Shown here piece by piece: positions 9,380 to 18,294 of a stretch of DNA of 64,000 nt; within the stretch, counting starts at the first letter, position 1; each line of letters opens with the position of its first letter. Under the pieces are notes generated by a model. The model was not told the DNA's origin and searched no databases. It saw only the letters and a program-made list of their open reading frames with translations. Position numbers and translations under genes: made by a program. This DNA comes from Bog-793 sp963823945 (GTDB lineage: Bacteria > Actinomycetota > Acidimicrobiia > Acidimicrobiales > Bog-793): contig CAWGNK010000005.1 of assembly GCA_963823945.1 (NCBI GenBank), forward strand, positions 360,985 through 424,984, given 5' to 3'.

Positions 9380-10918
9380 GTGGCTGCAGGATTCGACACG
9401 GTTCTCGTCGTTGATTTCGGGGCCCAGTACGCGCAGCTGATCGCCCGCCGGGTCCGCGAGGCGCACGTCTACTCGGAGATCGTGCCGCACTCCGCGACGG
9501 CCGCCGAGATGCTGGCGCACTCGCCGAAGGGGATCATCCTGTCGGGCGGGCCGATGTCCGTCTACGCCGACCAGGCGCCCCTTCTCGACCCCGCCGTGTA
9601 CGAGCTCGGCATCCCCGTCCTCGGCATCTGCTACGGCGCGCAGCTCATCGTGCGACAGCTCGGCGGCGAGGTCCGCCGGACCGGGACCGGCGAGTACGGC
9701 CGGACCGAGCTGCGCTGTGACCCGGGATCGGTGCTGTTCTCGCAGTGGCCCGAGACGACCGAGGTCTGGATGAGCCACGGCGACTCGATCATGGCCGGCC
9801 CGCCGGGTTCTCGAACCATCGGCTCCACGCCCGACGTCGCCGTCGCCGCCTTCGAGAGCGTCGCGAGGGGCCTATTCGGCGTGCAGTTCCACCCGGAGGT
9901 CGTTCACACCGCCCGGGGCCAGGAGCTGCTGCGGCGTTTCCTGCACGACATCTGCCAGTGCCGCCCGACCTGGACGCACATCTCGGTCATCGAGGCGGCG
10001 ATCGAGGAGGTGCGGGCACGAGTCGGGCGGGCGCGGGTGTTGTGCGCCCTCTCGGGCGGTGTCGACTCGGCGGTGACGGCGGCGCTCGTCCACAAGGCCA
10101 TCGGCGACCAGCTCTCGTGCGTCTTCGTCGACACGGGGCTGATGCGGGCCGGCGAGGCCGAACAGGTCGAGGAGACTTTCCGCCGCCAGTTCGGCATCGA
10201 CCTCCACCACGTGAAGGCCGCCGACCGCTTCTTCGGGGCGCTGAAGGGCGTCGTCGACCCGGAAAAGAAGCGCAAGATCGTCGGCGAGCTGTTCATCCGG
10301 ATCTTCGAGGAGGTCGCCGCCACCCTCCCCGGCGTCGCCTACCTCGCGCAGGGGACGCTCTACCCGGACGTCATCGAGTCCGGCACGTCGGCCGCGGCGA
10401 CGATCAAGTCGCACCACAACGTCGGCGGTCTCCCCGCCGAGATGGCGCTCGAGCTCATCGAGCCGCTGCGGCTGCTTTTCAAGGACGAGGTGCGCGCCGT
10501 CGGCGAGGAGCTGGGACTGCCCGAGGAGATCGTCTGGCGCCAGCCGTTCCCCGGCCCGGGCCTCGTGGTCCGCATCGTCGGCGCCGTGACGCCCGAGCGG
10601 GCGGCGATCGTGCGGGCCGCCGACGCCGTCGTGCTCGACGAGGTGCGGCGGGCGGGCATGCTGCGCGAGCTGTGGCAGTCCTTCGCCGTCCTGCCGGCCG
10701 TGCGAGCGGTCGGTGTGATGGGCGACGAGCGCACCTACGAGTACCCGATCGTCGTGCGCGCCGTCACGAGCGACGACGCCATGACGGCCGACTGGGCGCG
10801 CCTGCCGTACGAGCTGCTGGAGCGGATCTCGAGCCGGATCATCAACGAGGTGGACGGGGTGAACCGCGTCACCTACGACATCACCTCGAAGCCGCCGGGC
10901 ACGATCGAATGGGAGTGA
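9380..10918 (+). CDS. guaA: GMP synthase (glutamine-hydrolysing)
   Basis: Converts XMP to GMP using ATP and glutamine in the cytosol, the last step of guanine nucleotide synthesis. The 512 aa protein has an N-terminal class I glutamine amidotransferase domain with nucleophile C84 (GICYGAQ) and H171/E173 (FHPEV), then an ATP-pyrophosphatase domain with the P-loop SGGVDS at 225-230. The C-terminal dimerisation domain ends in TSKPPGTIEWE, the standard GuaA terminus. The length is typical. The start is GTG 9380, placed by the -10 box 6 bases upstream; the transcript is probably leaderless. A helicase gene follows after 7 bases and is probably co-transcribed. Confidence 0.98.
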   Translation: MAAGFDTVLVVDFGAQYAQLIARRVREAHVYSEIVPHSATAAEMLAHSPKGIILSGGPMSVYADQAPLLDPAVYELGIPVLGICYGAQLIVRQLGGEVRRTGTGEYGRTELRCDPGSVLFSQWPETTEVWMSHGDSIMAGPPGSRTIGSTPDVAVAAFESVARGLFGVQFHPEVVHTARGQELLRRFLHDICQCRPTWTHISVIEAAIEEVRARVGRARVLCALSGGVDSAVTAALVHKAIGDQLSCVFVDTGLMRAGEAEQVEETFRRQFGIDLHHVKAADRFFGALKGVVDPEKKRKIVGELFIRIFEEVAATLPGVAYLAQGTLYPDVIESGTSAAATIKSHHNVGGLPAEMALELIEPLRLLFKDEVRAVGEELGLPEEIVWRQPFPGPGLVVRIVGAVTPERAAIVRAADAVVLDEVRRAGMLRELWQSFAVLPAVRAVGVMGDERTYEYPIVVRAVTSDDAMTADWARLPYELLERISSRIINEVDGVNRVTYDITSKPPGTIEWE

Positions 10919-10925
10919 GGGGCCC

Positions 10926-13226
10926 GTGGCGGTGAGCGAGCCGCCCCCGCCCGAGGACGGAACCGACCGGGTCCCGCCCGGACCCAGCCGCCCGGGGCCG
11001 CCCCCCGCGGCGCTCGGGGCGATCCTTGAGGACCTGAACCCCGCGCAGCGCGAGGCCGTGCTCTACGACGGGGGCCCGCTCGTCGTCGTCGCCGGGGCGG
11101 GTTCGGGCAAGACCCGGGTGCTGACGCGGCGGATCGCGCGGCTCGTCGCGACGGGCGTGTCGCCCTGGCGGATCCTCGGCATCACCTTCACGAACAAGGC
11201 CGCCGACGAGGTGCGCCGCCGCGTCGTCGAGCTCGTCGGCGCCGAGGCCGACAAGATGTGGCTGTCGACGTTCCACTCGGCCTGCGCGCGGATCCTGCGG
11301 CGCGAGACGGACCGGATCGGCTACCGCCCGGGGTTCTCGATCTACGACGAGGGCGACAGCCGCCGGCTCGTCGAGCACGTGCTCGGCGACCTCGGCATCG
11401 ACGCCAAGCGGTACCCCTCCCGGGCGGTGCTCGGCGCGATCAGTGCCGCCAAGGCCGAGCTGCTCGACGCCCCCGCCTACGAGGCGCGCGCCTACACGCT
11501 CTACGAGCGGCGCATCGCCGAGGTGTTCACCGAGTACGAACGGCGGCTGCGACTCGGCAACGCGCTCGACTTCGACGACCTGCTGTCGGTCGTCGTCCGC
11601 CTGTTCCGGACCGACCCCGAGGTGCTCGGCCGCTACCAGGAGCGCTTCGAGCACGTGCTGGTCGACGAGTACCAGGACACGAACCGCGCCCAGAACGAGA
11701 TCGTCACGCTGATCGGCGCCGTCCACCGCAACGTCTGCGTCGTCGGCGACACCGACCAGAGCATCTACCGGTTCCGCGGGGCGGAGATCCGGAACCTGCT
11801 GGAGTTCGAGCTCGCCTTCCCCGAGGCGCGCACGATCGTGCTCGACCAGAACTACCGCTCGACCCAGACGATCCTCGACGCCGCCAACGCCGTGATCGGC
11901 AACAACCTGATGCGCCAGGAGAAGTCGCTCTGGTCGGCCCTCGGCGCGGGCGAGAAGGTGCTGCGCTACCGGGCCGGCGACGAGCGGGGCGAGGCGACGT
12001 TCGTCGCCAACGAGATCGAGGAGCTCCGCCAGGCCCACCGGATCCGGCGCGGCCAGATCGCCGTCTTCTACCGCACGAATGCGCAGAGCCGGGTGATCGA
12101 GCAGGCGCTGGCGGACCGGGGAGTGCCGTACCAGGTGATCGGGGGCGCCCGTTTCTACGACCGCCGTGAGATCCGTGACGCCCTCGCCTATCTACGGCTC
12201 GTGGCGAACCCCGCCGACGAGGTCTCGCTGCGCCGGGTCCTCAACGTGCCCAAGCGCGGCATCGGCGCGACGACGGTCGGGCGGATCGGTGAGTACGCGG
12301 CGCGCTCGGGCGTGTCCTTCGCCGAGGTGCTCGCCCGGCCCCAGCTTGCCGGCGCCTCGGGCCGGGCGGTGCGCTCGATCGCCGGATTCCTCGAGATCGT
12401 CGCGGGTTTCGCCGAACTCGCGGCGCAGCGGCCGGGCGAGATCCTCGCCGAGGTGCTCCGCCGGAGCGGCTACCGGGACTCACTGGAGGCCGAGGTCGCC
12501 CTCGGCGGGTTCGGCGCGCTCGAGGCCGAGGGCCGCCTCGAGAACCTCGCCGAGCTCGTCTCGGTGGGCGCCGACCACGAGGACCTGGAGTCATTCCTCC
12601 AATCGATGGCGCTCGTCGCGGCGACCGACGAGCTCGACGACTCCGGCGGGCGGGTGTGTCTCATGACGCTGCACGCCGCCAAGGGGCTGGAGTTCGACGT
12701 CGTCTTCCTGACGGGCATGGAGGAGGGGGTCTTTCCGCACGACCGGGCGATGGCGGAGCCCGACGACCTCGAGGAGGAGCGCCGGCTCTGCTACGTCGGC
12801 ATCACCCGGGCACGGAAGCGTCTCTACCTGACCAACACCTGGGAGCGGACGCTCTACGGCCAGAGCCGCGAGAGCCTGGCCAGCCGGTTCGTGAAGGAGA
12901 TCCCCGAGGAACTGATCGTCGATGTGGGTGAGGCACCGGGGGCGCCCTGGTCGGCGCCCCGGTGGCGCGACCCGGAGTTCGACGCCCCGCCCTCGTTCGG
13001 CCGTTCGGGCTCCCGGGCCCGGCGCCCGCCCGGCGCCCCGGTGGCGACGACGGGTGCCGAGGCGCTCGGGCTCGTCCCCGGCGACCGCATCGTGCACGCC
13101 CGCTGGGGGGAGGGCGTCATCGTCGAGGTGAGCGGCGAAGGGTCCAAGGCCGAGGCGGTGATCGGCTTCGAACGGCACGGCGAGAAGCGGTTCCTGCTCT
13201 CGGCCACACCCCTGAAACGGGCCTGA
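10926..13226 (+). CDS. pcrA: UvrD/PcrA-type superfamily 1 DNA helicase
   Basis: 3'-5' DNA helicase, 766 aa, acting in repair and replication-fork maintenance. SF1A motifs in order: Q motif LNPAQREAVL, Walker A AGAGSGKTR (about residue 55), Walker B VDEYQDTN, motif III GDTDQSIYRFRGA, motif V LMTLHAAKGLEF and motif VI YVGITRARKRLYL. The C-terminal 50 residues (GDRIVHARWGEGVIVEV) match the Tudor-like tail of PcrA that contacts RNA polymerase. It has a long Pro-rich N-terminal extension before the Q motif. GTG 10926 starts 7 bases after guaA with no separate promoter, so the two are probably coupled. pcrA near guaA and sucCD is a recurring actinobacterial arrangement. Confidence 0.95.
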   Translation: MAVSEPPPPEDGTDRVPPGPSRPGPPPAALGAILEDLNPAQREAVLYDGGPLVVVAGAGSGKTRVLTRRIARLVATGVSPWRILGITFTNKAADEVRRRVVELVGAEADKMWLSTFHSACARILRRETDRIGYRPGFSIYDEGDSRRLVEHVLGDLGIDAKRYPSRAVLGAISAAKAELLDAPAYEARAYTLYERRIAEVFTEYERRLRLGNALDFDDLLSVVVRLFRTDPEVLGRYQERFEHVLVDEYQDTNRAQNEIVTLIGAVHRNVCVVGDTDQSIYRFRGAEIRNLLEFELAFPEARTIVLDQNYRSTQTILDAANAVIGNNLMRQEKSLWSALGAGEKVLRYRAGDERGEATFVANEIEELRQAHRIRRGQIAVFYRTNAQSRVIEQALADRGVPYQVIGGARFYDRREIRDALAYLRLVANPADEVSLRRVLNVPKRGIGATTVGRIGEYAARSGVSFAEVLARPQLAGASGRAVRSIAGFLEIVAGFAELAAQRPGEILAEVLRRSGYRDSLEAEVALGGFGALEAEGRLENLAELVSVGADHEDLESFLQSMALVAATDELDDSGGRVCLMTLHAAKGLEFDVVFLTGMEEGVFPHDRAMAEPDDLEEERRLCYVGITRARKRLYLTNTWERTLYGQSRESLASRFVKEIPEELIVDVGEAPGAPWSAPRWRDPEFDAPPSFGRSGSRARRPPGAPVATTGAEALGLVPGDRIVHARWGEGVIVEVSGEGSKAEAVIGFERHGEKRFLLSATPLKRA

Positions 13227-13531
13227 CCCAGTCCTTGCGTCCCGCCGCAGGGTGGGGTGACACAACGTCGTGTCGCGCGGCCCGAGGTCCCGATCGGTCG
13301 CCGGCCCCTCCGTCGGACCCCTGGCCGCCGGGTGTGCCGGACGGCGGGTTGGACTGACCGGTGCAGGAAGCTTCGCCTCCGGGGCACCTCTTCCCGGCAC
13401 GCAGCCGTTTCCCGGCGTTTCCCTCATGACTTTCTCGCTGTGGAAACCACGGTATTTGCGATCGGTCGGGAGTTGTCCGGATAATGCTGGAGAATCGTGC
13501 GGATGAAGCCGGACGAAAGAAGGGGGACCAG
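13227..13531 (+). other. Intergenic, upstream of exported nucleosidase-like gene
   Basis: About 305 bases. A GATAAT-like -10 lies near 13480, roughly 50 bases before the next ATG. A small interrupted palindrome (GACAC...GTGTC, 13259-13274) is present. I see no coding pattern. Confidence 0.4.
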
Positions 13532-14776
13532 ATGGCTCACGACAGCGATAAGAGAGGTCACAGGCGCTTCGAAGGCGGTGGGCGGACGCGGGGTCGTGTC
13601 TGGTTGACGGCTCTCTCGGCGGTCGCTGTCGCCGCATGCCTTGTCGGCGCGGGTGTGGCCGCCTCGGGCTCGACGAACTCGAAGCCGGCGACCGCGCCGC
13701 TCGCCCCGATCGGGATCCTCAGTGCCGAGGGGACCGAACAGGCCCCGGTCCTTGCCGCCATGCACGTCACCCGGTCCGTGGTCCTCGACGGGTACCTCTT
13801 CTACGTCGGCACGATCAACGGCCACCCGGTCGTGGACGGCTTCAGCGGCGAGGTCGACGAATCGGCCGAGCTGGCCGCCTACCTCCTCATCTCGCACTTC
13901 CACCCCCGTGCGATGTTGTTCTCCGGGACGGCGGGTGCCGAGGCCGCACCCATCAACGTGGGTGACGTCGTCGTGAGCGGGATGGTGGTCGACAAGTCCA
14001 ACCTCCACTACCAGGCCGGCGGCTACCAGACGCCCTACGAGGGGGTCGAGCTGCATCTCGCAAAGGGTGTGTCGGACGCCGGCGACATGACCGACGGGTA
14101 CGAGTACCCGCTGCCGACTCCGGCCGACGCCAAGACCTACGGCTACGGACCTTCCAAGGCGACGAACAAGAACTGGGTGTACGTCACCGACTTCGCGGCA
14201 CCGCTCCAGCTCGTGAAGCTCGCCGAGCAGGCACCGTCGCTCGGTACGAACACCGTCGCCGACGCGACCGGCCAGAAGGCGAAAGGTTCCATCAAGAACA
14301 AGGTCGTCGCCGGGGTGATCGGGCAGGCTCCCGTGTGGACCGAGCCCCTGGCGTGGATCGAAGCGCAGGACGCCGTGTACCAGACTGATGCCGAGGAGAA
14401 CGAGGGCACCGGCTTCGCCTTCGCGTGCGCGGCCCAGGGCGTGTCCTGGATGCTCGTCCGTGGGATCTCGGATACCCCATGGCACCCGGACGCCTACGAC
14501 GGGATCATCGCTTCGGACCACGCCGCCAAGGTCGCCATCTACGTGGTGGACCACCTGCCGGCGATGATCAGCCGGCAGCCCACGATCCTCGCCGATCTCT
14601 CGCCGGAGACCAACGCCCGGACCGCCGGCTACGTGATCGCACAGCAGGCGTGGTACGGAATCGGCCCGGTCACCAAGGTCACCTACGTGGCCCAGAACGG
14701 CAAGACCAAGACGTTGACGGGTGCGGCGCTGAAGGCGCTCGAGAAGGAGTACTCCTTCGGAGCCAGCAAGCTCTGA
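13532..14776 (+). CDS. Exported nucleoside phosphorylase/MTAN-superfamily protein
   Basis: 414 aa. An N-terminal basic region and one hydrophobic segment (WLTALSAVAVAACLVGAGVA, about residues 26-45) indicate a signal peptide or membrane anchor. The rest matches the PNP_UDP_1/methylthioadenosine-SAH nucleosidase fold: GILSAEGTEQAPVL (like IGAMEEEV), FSGTAGA, INVGDVVVS, then the active-site segments ENEGTGFAFA and VRGISD, whose Asp is the usual catalytic acid. An additional C-terminal stretch of about 85 residues ends in KKT-type basic residues. It would act outside the membrane on nucleosides, which is unusual. ATG 13532 follows AGAAGGGGGACC; an in-frame ATG at 13484 is less likely. A 15-bp perfect stem follows. 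Confidence 0.8.
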   Translation: MAHDSDKRGHRRFEGGGRTRGRVWLTALSAVAVAACLVGAGVAASGSTNSKPATAPLAPIGILSAEGTEQAPVLAAMHVTRSVVLDGYLFYVGTINGHPVVDGFSGEVDESAELAAYLLISHFHPRAMLFSGTAGAEAAPINVGDVVVSGMVVDKSNLHYQAGGYQTPYEGVELHLAKGVSDAGDMTDGYEYPLPTPADAKTYGYGPSKATNKNWVYVTDFAAPLQLVKLAEQAPSLGTNTVADATGQKAKGSIKNKVVAGVIGQAPVWTEPLAWIEAQDAVYQTDAEENEGTGFAFACAAQGVSWMLVRGISDTPWHPDAYDGIIASDHAAKVAIYVVDHLPAMISRQPTILADLSPETNARTAGYVIAQQAWYGIGPVTKVTYVAQNGKTKTLTGAALKALEKEYSFGASKL

Positions 14777-14786
14777 CCATCGTGTT

Positions 14787-14825
14787 CCTGGTAGAGGAGC
14801 CTGCTTCTCGGGCTCCTCTACCAGG
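14787..14825 (+). terminator. Perfect 15-bp stem-loop after nucleosidase-like gene
   Basis: CCTGGTAGAGGAGCC and its exact reverse complement (14787-14801 and 14811-14825) around a 9-base loop, starting 11 bases after the stop. There is no T-tract, so it may be a Rho-independent terminator of the actinobacterial U-less kind or an mRNA 3'-end stabiliser. Confidence 0.7.
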
Positions 14826-14994
14826 GTCTCCGTGACGATGACCGGACCGTCAAGGCTGGCCTTGTGGGCGACCTACGGAGGACTTTGAGCGGCCTCGTTG
14901 AGTAGAGGACTGGACACCGGGCCGATCGTCATGCAGTTTGCTGTATTGCAAGGAGCGCACACGATCGTGGCCGACTAGAGGCGCCCCGGTGCCG

Positions 14995-15000
14995 TAACTT
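14995..15000 (+). promoter_or_regulatory. -10 box with leaderless GTG downstream
   Basis: TAACTT ends 6 bases before a GTG at 15007 that opens an 11-codon ORF upstream of the exported protein gene. Confidence 0.45.
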
Positions 15001-15006
15001 GAGGCA

Positions 15007-15042
15007 GTGACCGAACACTTCGGCCGGGATGTTGCGGGATGA
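15007..15042 (+). CDS. Possible leaderless 11-codon upstream ORF
   Basis: GTG start 6 bases after a TAACTT -10 box, reading VTEHFGRDVAG then TGA. It ends 8 bases before the ATG of the exported protein at 15050 and is in a different frame. If the -10 assignment is right this leader peptide is translated first, and ribosomes could reinitiate on the next gene. It is too short for any protein-level evidence. Confidence 0.3.
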   Translation: MTEHFGRDVAG

Positions 15043-15049
15043 GTTTGCC

Positions 15050-15481
15050 ATGCAACGTATTTCGTTTCTCGCAGTAACCGCCCTGTTGCTGTTCGGGTCG
15101 ACTGCGTTCCGCGCGGAATCGGGGTTAACGGGACCAAGTGCCCCGCTCCATTCGACTGTGACCAAGGCGCGGTTCTGCGGCGACACGCGACCCGTCGTCA
15201 AGCCTTCAGCAACTCCTTGGAAGTGTCTGAACCACGGCGGCGTCTTTCATGTCCGCTGGTCCGTTTGGTCCGACACGACTGCCAAGGGACAGGGCATCGT
15301 CGAAGTCGATGACTGCGTGCCCGGCTGCGCAGACGGAAGGCTGATCCACTACCGCGCCGACCTCATGTTGGAGACGCCCGTAGACGTTCATGGCCAACTT
15401 CTCTTCTCGCAGATGCTCGTCCGCTTCTTGGAACCCGTTCCGTTTGGCCCACGGGTCCAGACCGTTCGGCTCTACGCCTAG
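15050..15481 (+). CDS. Small secreted protein of unknown function
   Basis: 143 aa with a clear signal peptide (RISFLAVTALLLFGSTAFRA). The mature part has four Cys (FCGD, WKCLNH, DDCVPGCADG) and the pattern W-x-x-W-x(5)-A-x-G-x-G followed by CVPGCADG, which I recall in small secreted actinobacterial proteins of unknown role. The base composition is more AT-rich than the flanking core genes, suggesting acquisition. The start is ATG 15050; ATG 15029 would add seven residues before the signal peptide. It is probably expressed from the -10 box at 14995. Confidence 0.7.
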   Translation: MQRISFLAVTALLLFGSTAFRAESGLTGPSAPLHSTVTKARFCGDTRPVVKPSATPWKCLNHGGVFHVRWSVWSDTTAKGQGIVEVDDCVPGCADGRLIHYRADLMLETPVDVHGQLLFSQMLVRFLEPVPFGPRVQTVRLYA

Positions 15482-15790
15482 CCGTCCGCAGTTTGAACTG
15501 GTGCAGGCGGGTCGAGCGTCGCCGAACCCACGGTTCGAGCCATTAGTCGGAGATTGTGAAAGTCGGCACGCCGTTTGGCCTGGAGAGTCCAGGTGAACGC
15601 GACCGATTCGGCGTTCACGGATCCTCGCAGAGCGGTGGGCACAAGCGAGGAATGGCGGTGCTGGTTGTGCACGGTGACGCGGCGATTGCGCCAATCCCGA
15701 CTCATCTGAGCCGTTGTGCGATTCCGGCGGTTCGCGTTCAGCCCGGGAGGTATCCGCAAGATGGGCGCGGCGCCGGAAACTCGCCGGCAC
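15482..15790 (-). other. Intergenic, no supported gene
   Basis: About 309 bases between the small secreted protein and the convergent MFS gene. Open frames on both strands translate to unrecognisable sequence. It is less GC-rich than the core genome. No repeat, RNA gene or terminator was recognised. Confidence 0.4.
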
Positions 15791-17011
15791 TCACACGGTG
15801 GGCCCCTCGGCCGCGAGGCCAGACCCCGACCCGCCGGTGAGTCGAGACAACAAGACGTACGCACCCCACATCGCCAGGCTGAGAGCCAACAGCAGCGGGG
15901 CGAGGATCCGCGCGTTGAGGGCACCGATCGCCAGGCCCATGGCGGCCGGCAGCGCCGCGGCTCCGATGGCCGACGTCGCGACCTGGAGGCTCACCATCTG
16001 CGTGGTCCGCGCGACGCTCGTGATCCGGAGACGTTCGGCGGTGGTCAGCGTCATCAGCGGGAAGATCGGCGCGGCGGCGAGGCCGAGGATCATCATCCCG
16101 ATCACCCCCAGCGCGGCGGGGCCAGGCACGGTCATGAGGCCGGCGCCGAAAGCCACGCCCCCGACCGCCGCGCCAAGCACCCGTGTCGGGCCGACGCGCT
16201 CCGCCACCGGGCCGAGCATCGCCCGCCCGACGAACATCATCGCCCAGTACGCCGCGACCGCCACGCCGGCAACGTCGTGAGGCAGCCCGTGTCCGGCCGT
16301 CAGGAATACGTAGCCCCAGATCCCTACCCCCGATTCGATCCCGGTCTCGACGGCGCTGAAGGTGAGGGTGCCGACGACGAGCCCGGCCGGCTGTTTCCTG
16401 CGGCCGGGCTCCGGGGCGCGCTCGGGCGGAGGCTCGTCGACGACGCCGCGGGACGCCGGTTGCGGAGAGGCGGACCTCTCCCAGTTGTGGCGAGCCAGGA
16501 GGAAGAAGCACGTGAGGACCGCCTGGGTGGCCGCCATGATCCCGTACGCCCAGCGCCACGTGAGCCCGCCGCTCAGGATCGCGGTGACGACCAGGGGGCC
16601 GATCGTGGCGCCCAGGCCGTAACTGGCATGCATCCAGTTGATGTCCCGCGCGCCGAAGTTGCTGGCGGCGTGCACGTTGAGGGCGGAATCGAGCGTCCCG
16701 AAACCGATGCCGAAGAGCACGATGCCCCAGGCGAACACCCAGAGGCTCGGCGCAAGGACCTCCAGGGTCAGGGCCAGGGCGATGAGCCCCGTCGAGAGAG
16801 CGACGAGCGGGCCCATGCGCACCCAGGTCAGGATGCGCCCGGTGGCGGCGCTCGCAACGACCGAGGCGGCGACCCCGAACACCAACAGGATTCCCAGGGC
16901 AGCGATCGGTTCGTGGAAACCGAGCCGTATCGAGGGCCACAACAGTCCCAGGGTGGAACCGGGCAAGGCGACGGTGAAGTACGCCAGATAGGCGAGGCGT
17001 AGGGGACGCAC
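15791..17011 (-). CDS. Major facilitator superfamily transporter
   Basis: 406 aa with about 12 hydrophobic helices in two halves separated by a charged loop near residue 190-215 (EPPPERAPEPGRRKQ). It resembles the FucP/YbjJ-like MFS branch (LNVHAASNFGARDINWMHASYG is close to that group's SLNxxA...WLH...G pattern). The direction and substrate are unknown, possibly a sugar or a drug. GTG 17011 has AAAGGAG 9 bases upstream. It is transcribed alone; the upstream 200 bases are non-coding. Confidence 0.85.
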   Translation of the reverse strand: MRPLRLAYLAYFTVALPGSTLGLLWPSIRLGFHEPIAALGILLVFGVAASVVASAATGRILTWVRMGPLVALSTGLIALALTLEVLAPSLWVFAWGIVLFGIGFGTLDSALNVHAASNFGARDINWMHASYGLGATIGPLVVTAILSGGLTWRWAYGIMAATQAVLTCFFLLARHNWERSASPQPASRGVVDEPPPERAPEPGRRKQPAGLVVGTLTFSAVETGIESGVGIWGYVFLTAGHGLPHDVAGVAVAAYWAMMFVGRAMLGPVAERVGPTRVLGAAVGGVAFGAGLMTVPGPAALGVIGMMILGLAAAPIFPLMTLTTAERLRITSVARTTQMVSLQVATSAIGAAALPAAMGLAIGALNARILAPLLLALSLAMWGAYVLLSRLTGGSGSGLAAEGPTV

Positions 17012-17225
17012 GACTGGAGCTCCTTTGAACCGCGGCGGGAGATTCCGGGACGCCCGAGATTCGCAAGGGAATTGCCTCGGGTCCCGGAGGGATGGGTCCG
17101 CTGTGCCGCATGCGGCAGCACGCGATGACAGGCCTTGGAAGACCTAGCTGGTCAACGCGTGCGTGGTTGCCCCGGCACCTCAGCTCCTCGAAGTCTTCGC
17201 TTACTGAGGGCAGGCTAGCTCTCGA

Positions 17226-17408
17226 GTGGTCGCGCCGACGTCGAGTCTGAGCTGCGAGGAGTGCACGGCGCGCGTCGGCAGCGATCTGTTCGACCAGGTG
17301 GCGCGGGACCGGTGCGAGCTGTTCTGCTGGGAGCGCGCCCAGAACCTGCGGCGTCACATCGCCGCCGCTCTCGCCGCGCCCGTCGACGCGACACCTCCAG
17401 ACGACTAG
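17226..17408 (+). CDS. Possible small Cys-containing protein
   Basis: 60-codon GTG ORF with a CEEC pair and a second Cys pair (RCELFCWERAQ), which could bind a metal. No Shine-Dalgarno is visible, and a TAGCTC hexamer just upstream only partly fits a -10 box. I do not recognise a family; it may be chance. Confidence 0.25.
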   Translation: MVAPTSSLSCEECTARVGSDLFDQVARDRCELFCWERAQNLRRHIAAALAAPVDATPPDD

Positions 17409-17492
17409 CGTCTGATCATCAACGTGTTGCCGTTTTCGGGCGGTTCCCGTTACCGGATTGGACCGGTGTTCGCAGAACGGAGATCGATCGCC

Positions 17493-17990
17493 ATGAGTCG
17501 CAACCGCGCACTTCCGGTACTGATCGTCCCACTCGCAGCAGCGCTGAGCCTGCTGCTGGCGGGCAGTGCGTTCGCTGCTCAGCCAATTGCGGGCGGCACG
17601 TACTCCGGGTTCCTCTCGACGGGTGCGTACAACGGCTTCAAGCCACCGGTCAGCTTCACGGTGTCTGTCAACGGCAAGCTGCTGCGCGGTTTCAAGTGGG
17701 CCGGCGATGGCTGCCTCGGGATGGGGGGACCCGGGGACCCGTGGACCAACCGGCCGTTCATCAACGAAGTCGGGACGATCGCCGTCTCGCCGAGCGGCAC
17801 GTTCTCGGTCAAGGACGCCAGATCGACGACTGCTGCCCCGGGTGGGAATGGGACCAAGACCACGATCAGCACCGTCAGCGGGCGATTCACGACCGCCAAG
17901 ACAGCGACCGGGACCATCACCTTCACGATGAGGGACACGCAGGGCAGCTGCGCGCCGAAAACGGTGAGGTTCACCGCCACAACGCACTAG
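17493..17990 (+). CDS. Secreted protein of unknown function
   Basis: 165 aa with a textbook signal peptide ending in AFA^AQP near residue 30. The mature part looks like a small beta-sandwich: repeated Thr/Gly/Ser strands (GGTYSGFLSTGAY, SVSPSGTFSV-like, TGTITFTM) and two Cys (GDGCLG, GSCAPK) that could pair. No catalytic motif was recognised. ATG 17493 is preceded by CGGAG. The nearby 18004 gene may be in the same transcript. Confidence 0.7.
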   Translation: MSRNRALPVLIVPLAAALSLLLAGSAFAAQPIAGGTYSGFLSTGAYNGFKPPVSFTVSVNGKLLRGFKWAGDGCLGMGGPGDPWTNRPFINEVGTIAVSPSGTFSVKDARSTTAAPGGNGTKTTISTVSGRFTTAKTATGTITFTMRDTQGSCAPKTVRFTATTH

Positions 17991-18003
17991 GTCGCGCCCC
18001 CGC

Positions 18004-18294
18004 GTGAACACCGGTCCAACCCGGAACGAGCCTGGGCAGGTAGCGACCAAGACCGTCCCGTGGCCTTTCAGGCGCTGGGTGACGAGGTACGGATGGCGCC
18101 ACGTCAAGTTCGTGGCAGTTGTGCGCGCGCTTGTTGCACTGTGGTTGATCATTCTCGGGTCGATCTTCTGCGCCAACGGCTACTGGTGGGGAGCCCTGCT
18201 TCTCGTTGCCGCGGGACTGGTCGGCTGGCTCGCCTGCCAGATACCCCGCTGGAAGCGGGCACTTGATGCCGAGAACGGACGTCCGAGCGCGTGA
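18004..18294 (+). CDS. Small two-helix membrane protein
   Basis: 96 aa with two hydrophobic segments (VVRALVALWLIILGSIFCA and GALLLVAAGLVGWLACQI) and a basic N-terminus and middle. The function is unknown. The GTG start lies 13 bases after the stop of the secreted protein gene. No strong Shine-Dalgarno is present, so the exact start is uncertain. Confidence 0.5.
   Translation: MNTGPTRNEPGQVATKTVPWPFRRWVTRYGWRHVKFVAVVRALVALWLIILGSIFCANGYWWGALLLVAAGLVGWLACQIPRWKRALDAENGRPSA

Noticed and set aside
15478..15924. 148-codon minus-strand frame in the 15.5-kb gap
   Set aside because: Half of it overlaps the MFS gene and the rest shows no recognisable motif, Shine-Dalgarno or -10 box.
15738..18176. 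812-codon open frame on the minus strand
   Set aside because: It is a composite shadow: it overlaps the MFS gene in another frame and the secreted-protein genes, and its translation is Arg/Pro-rich without recognisable folds.
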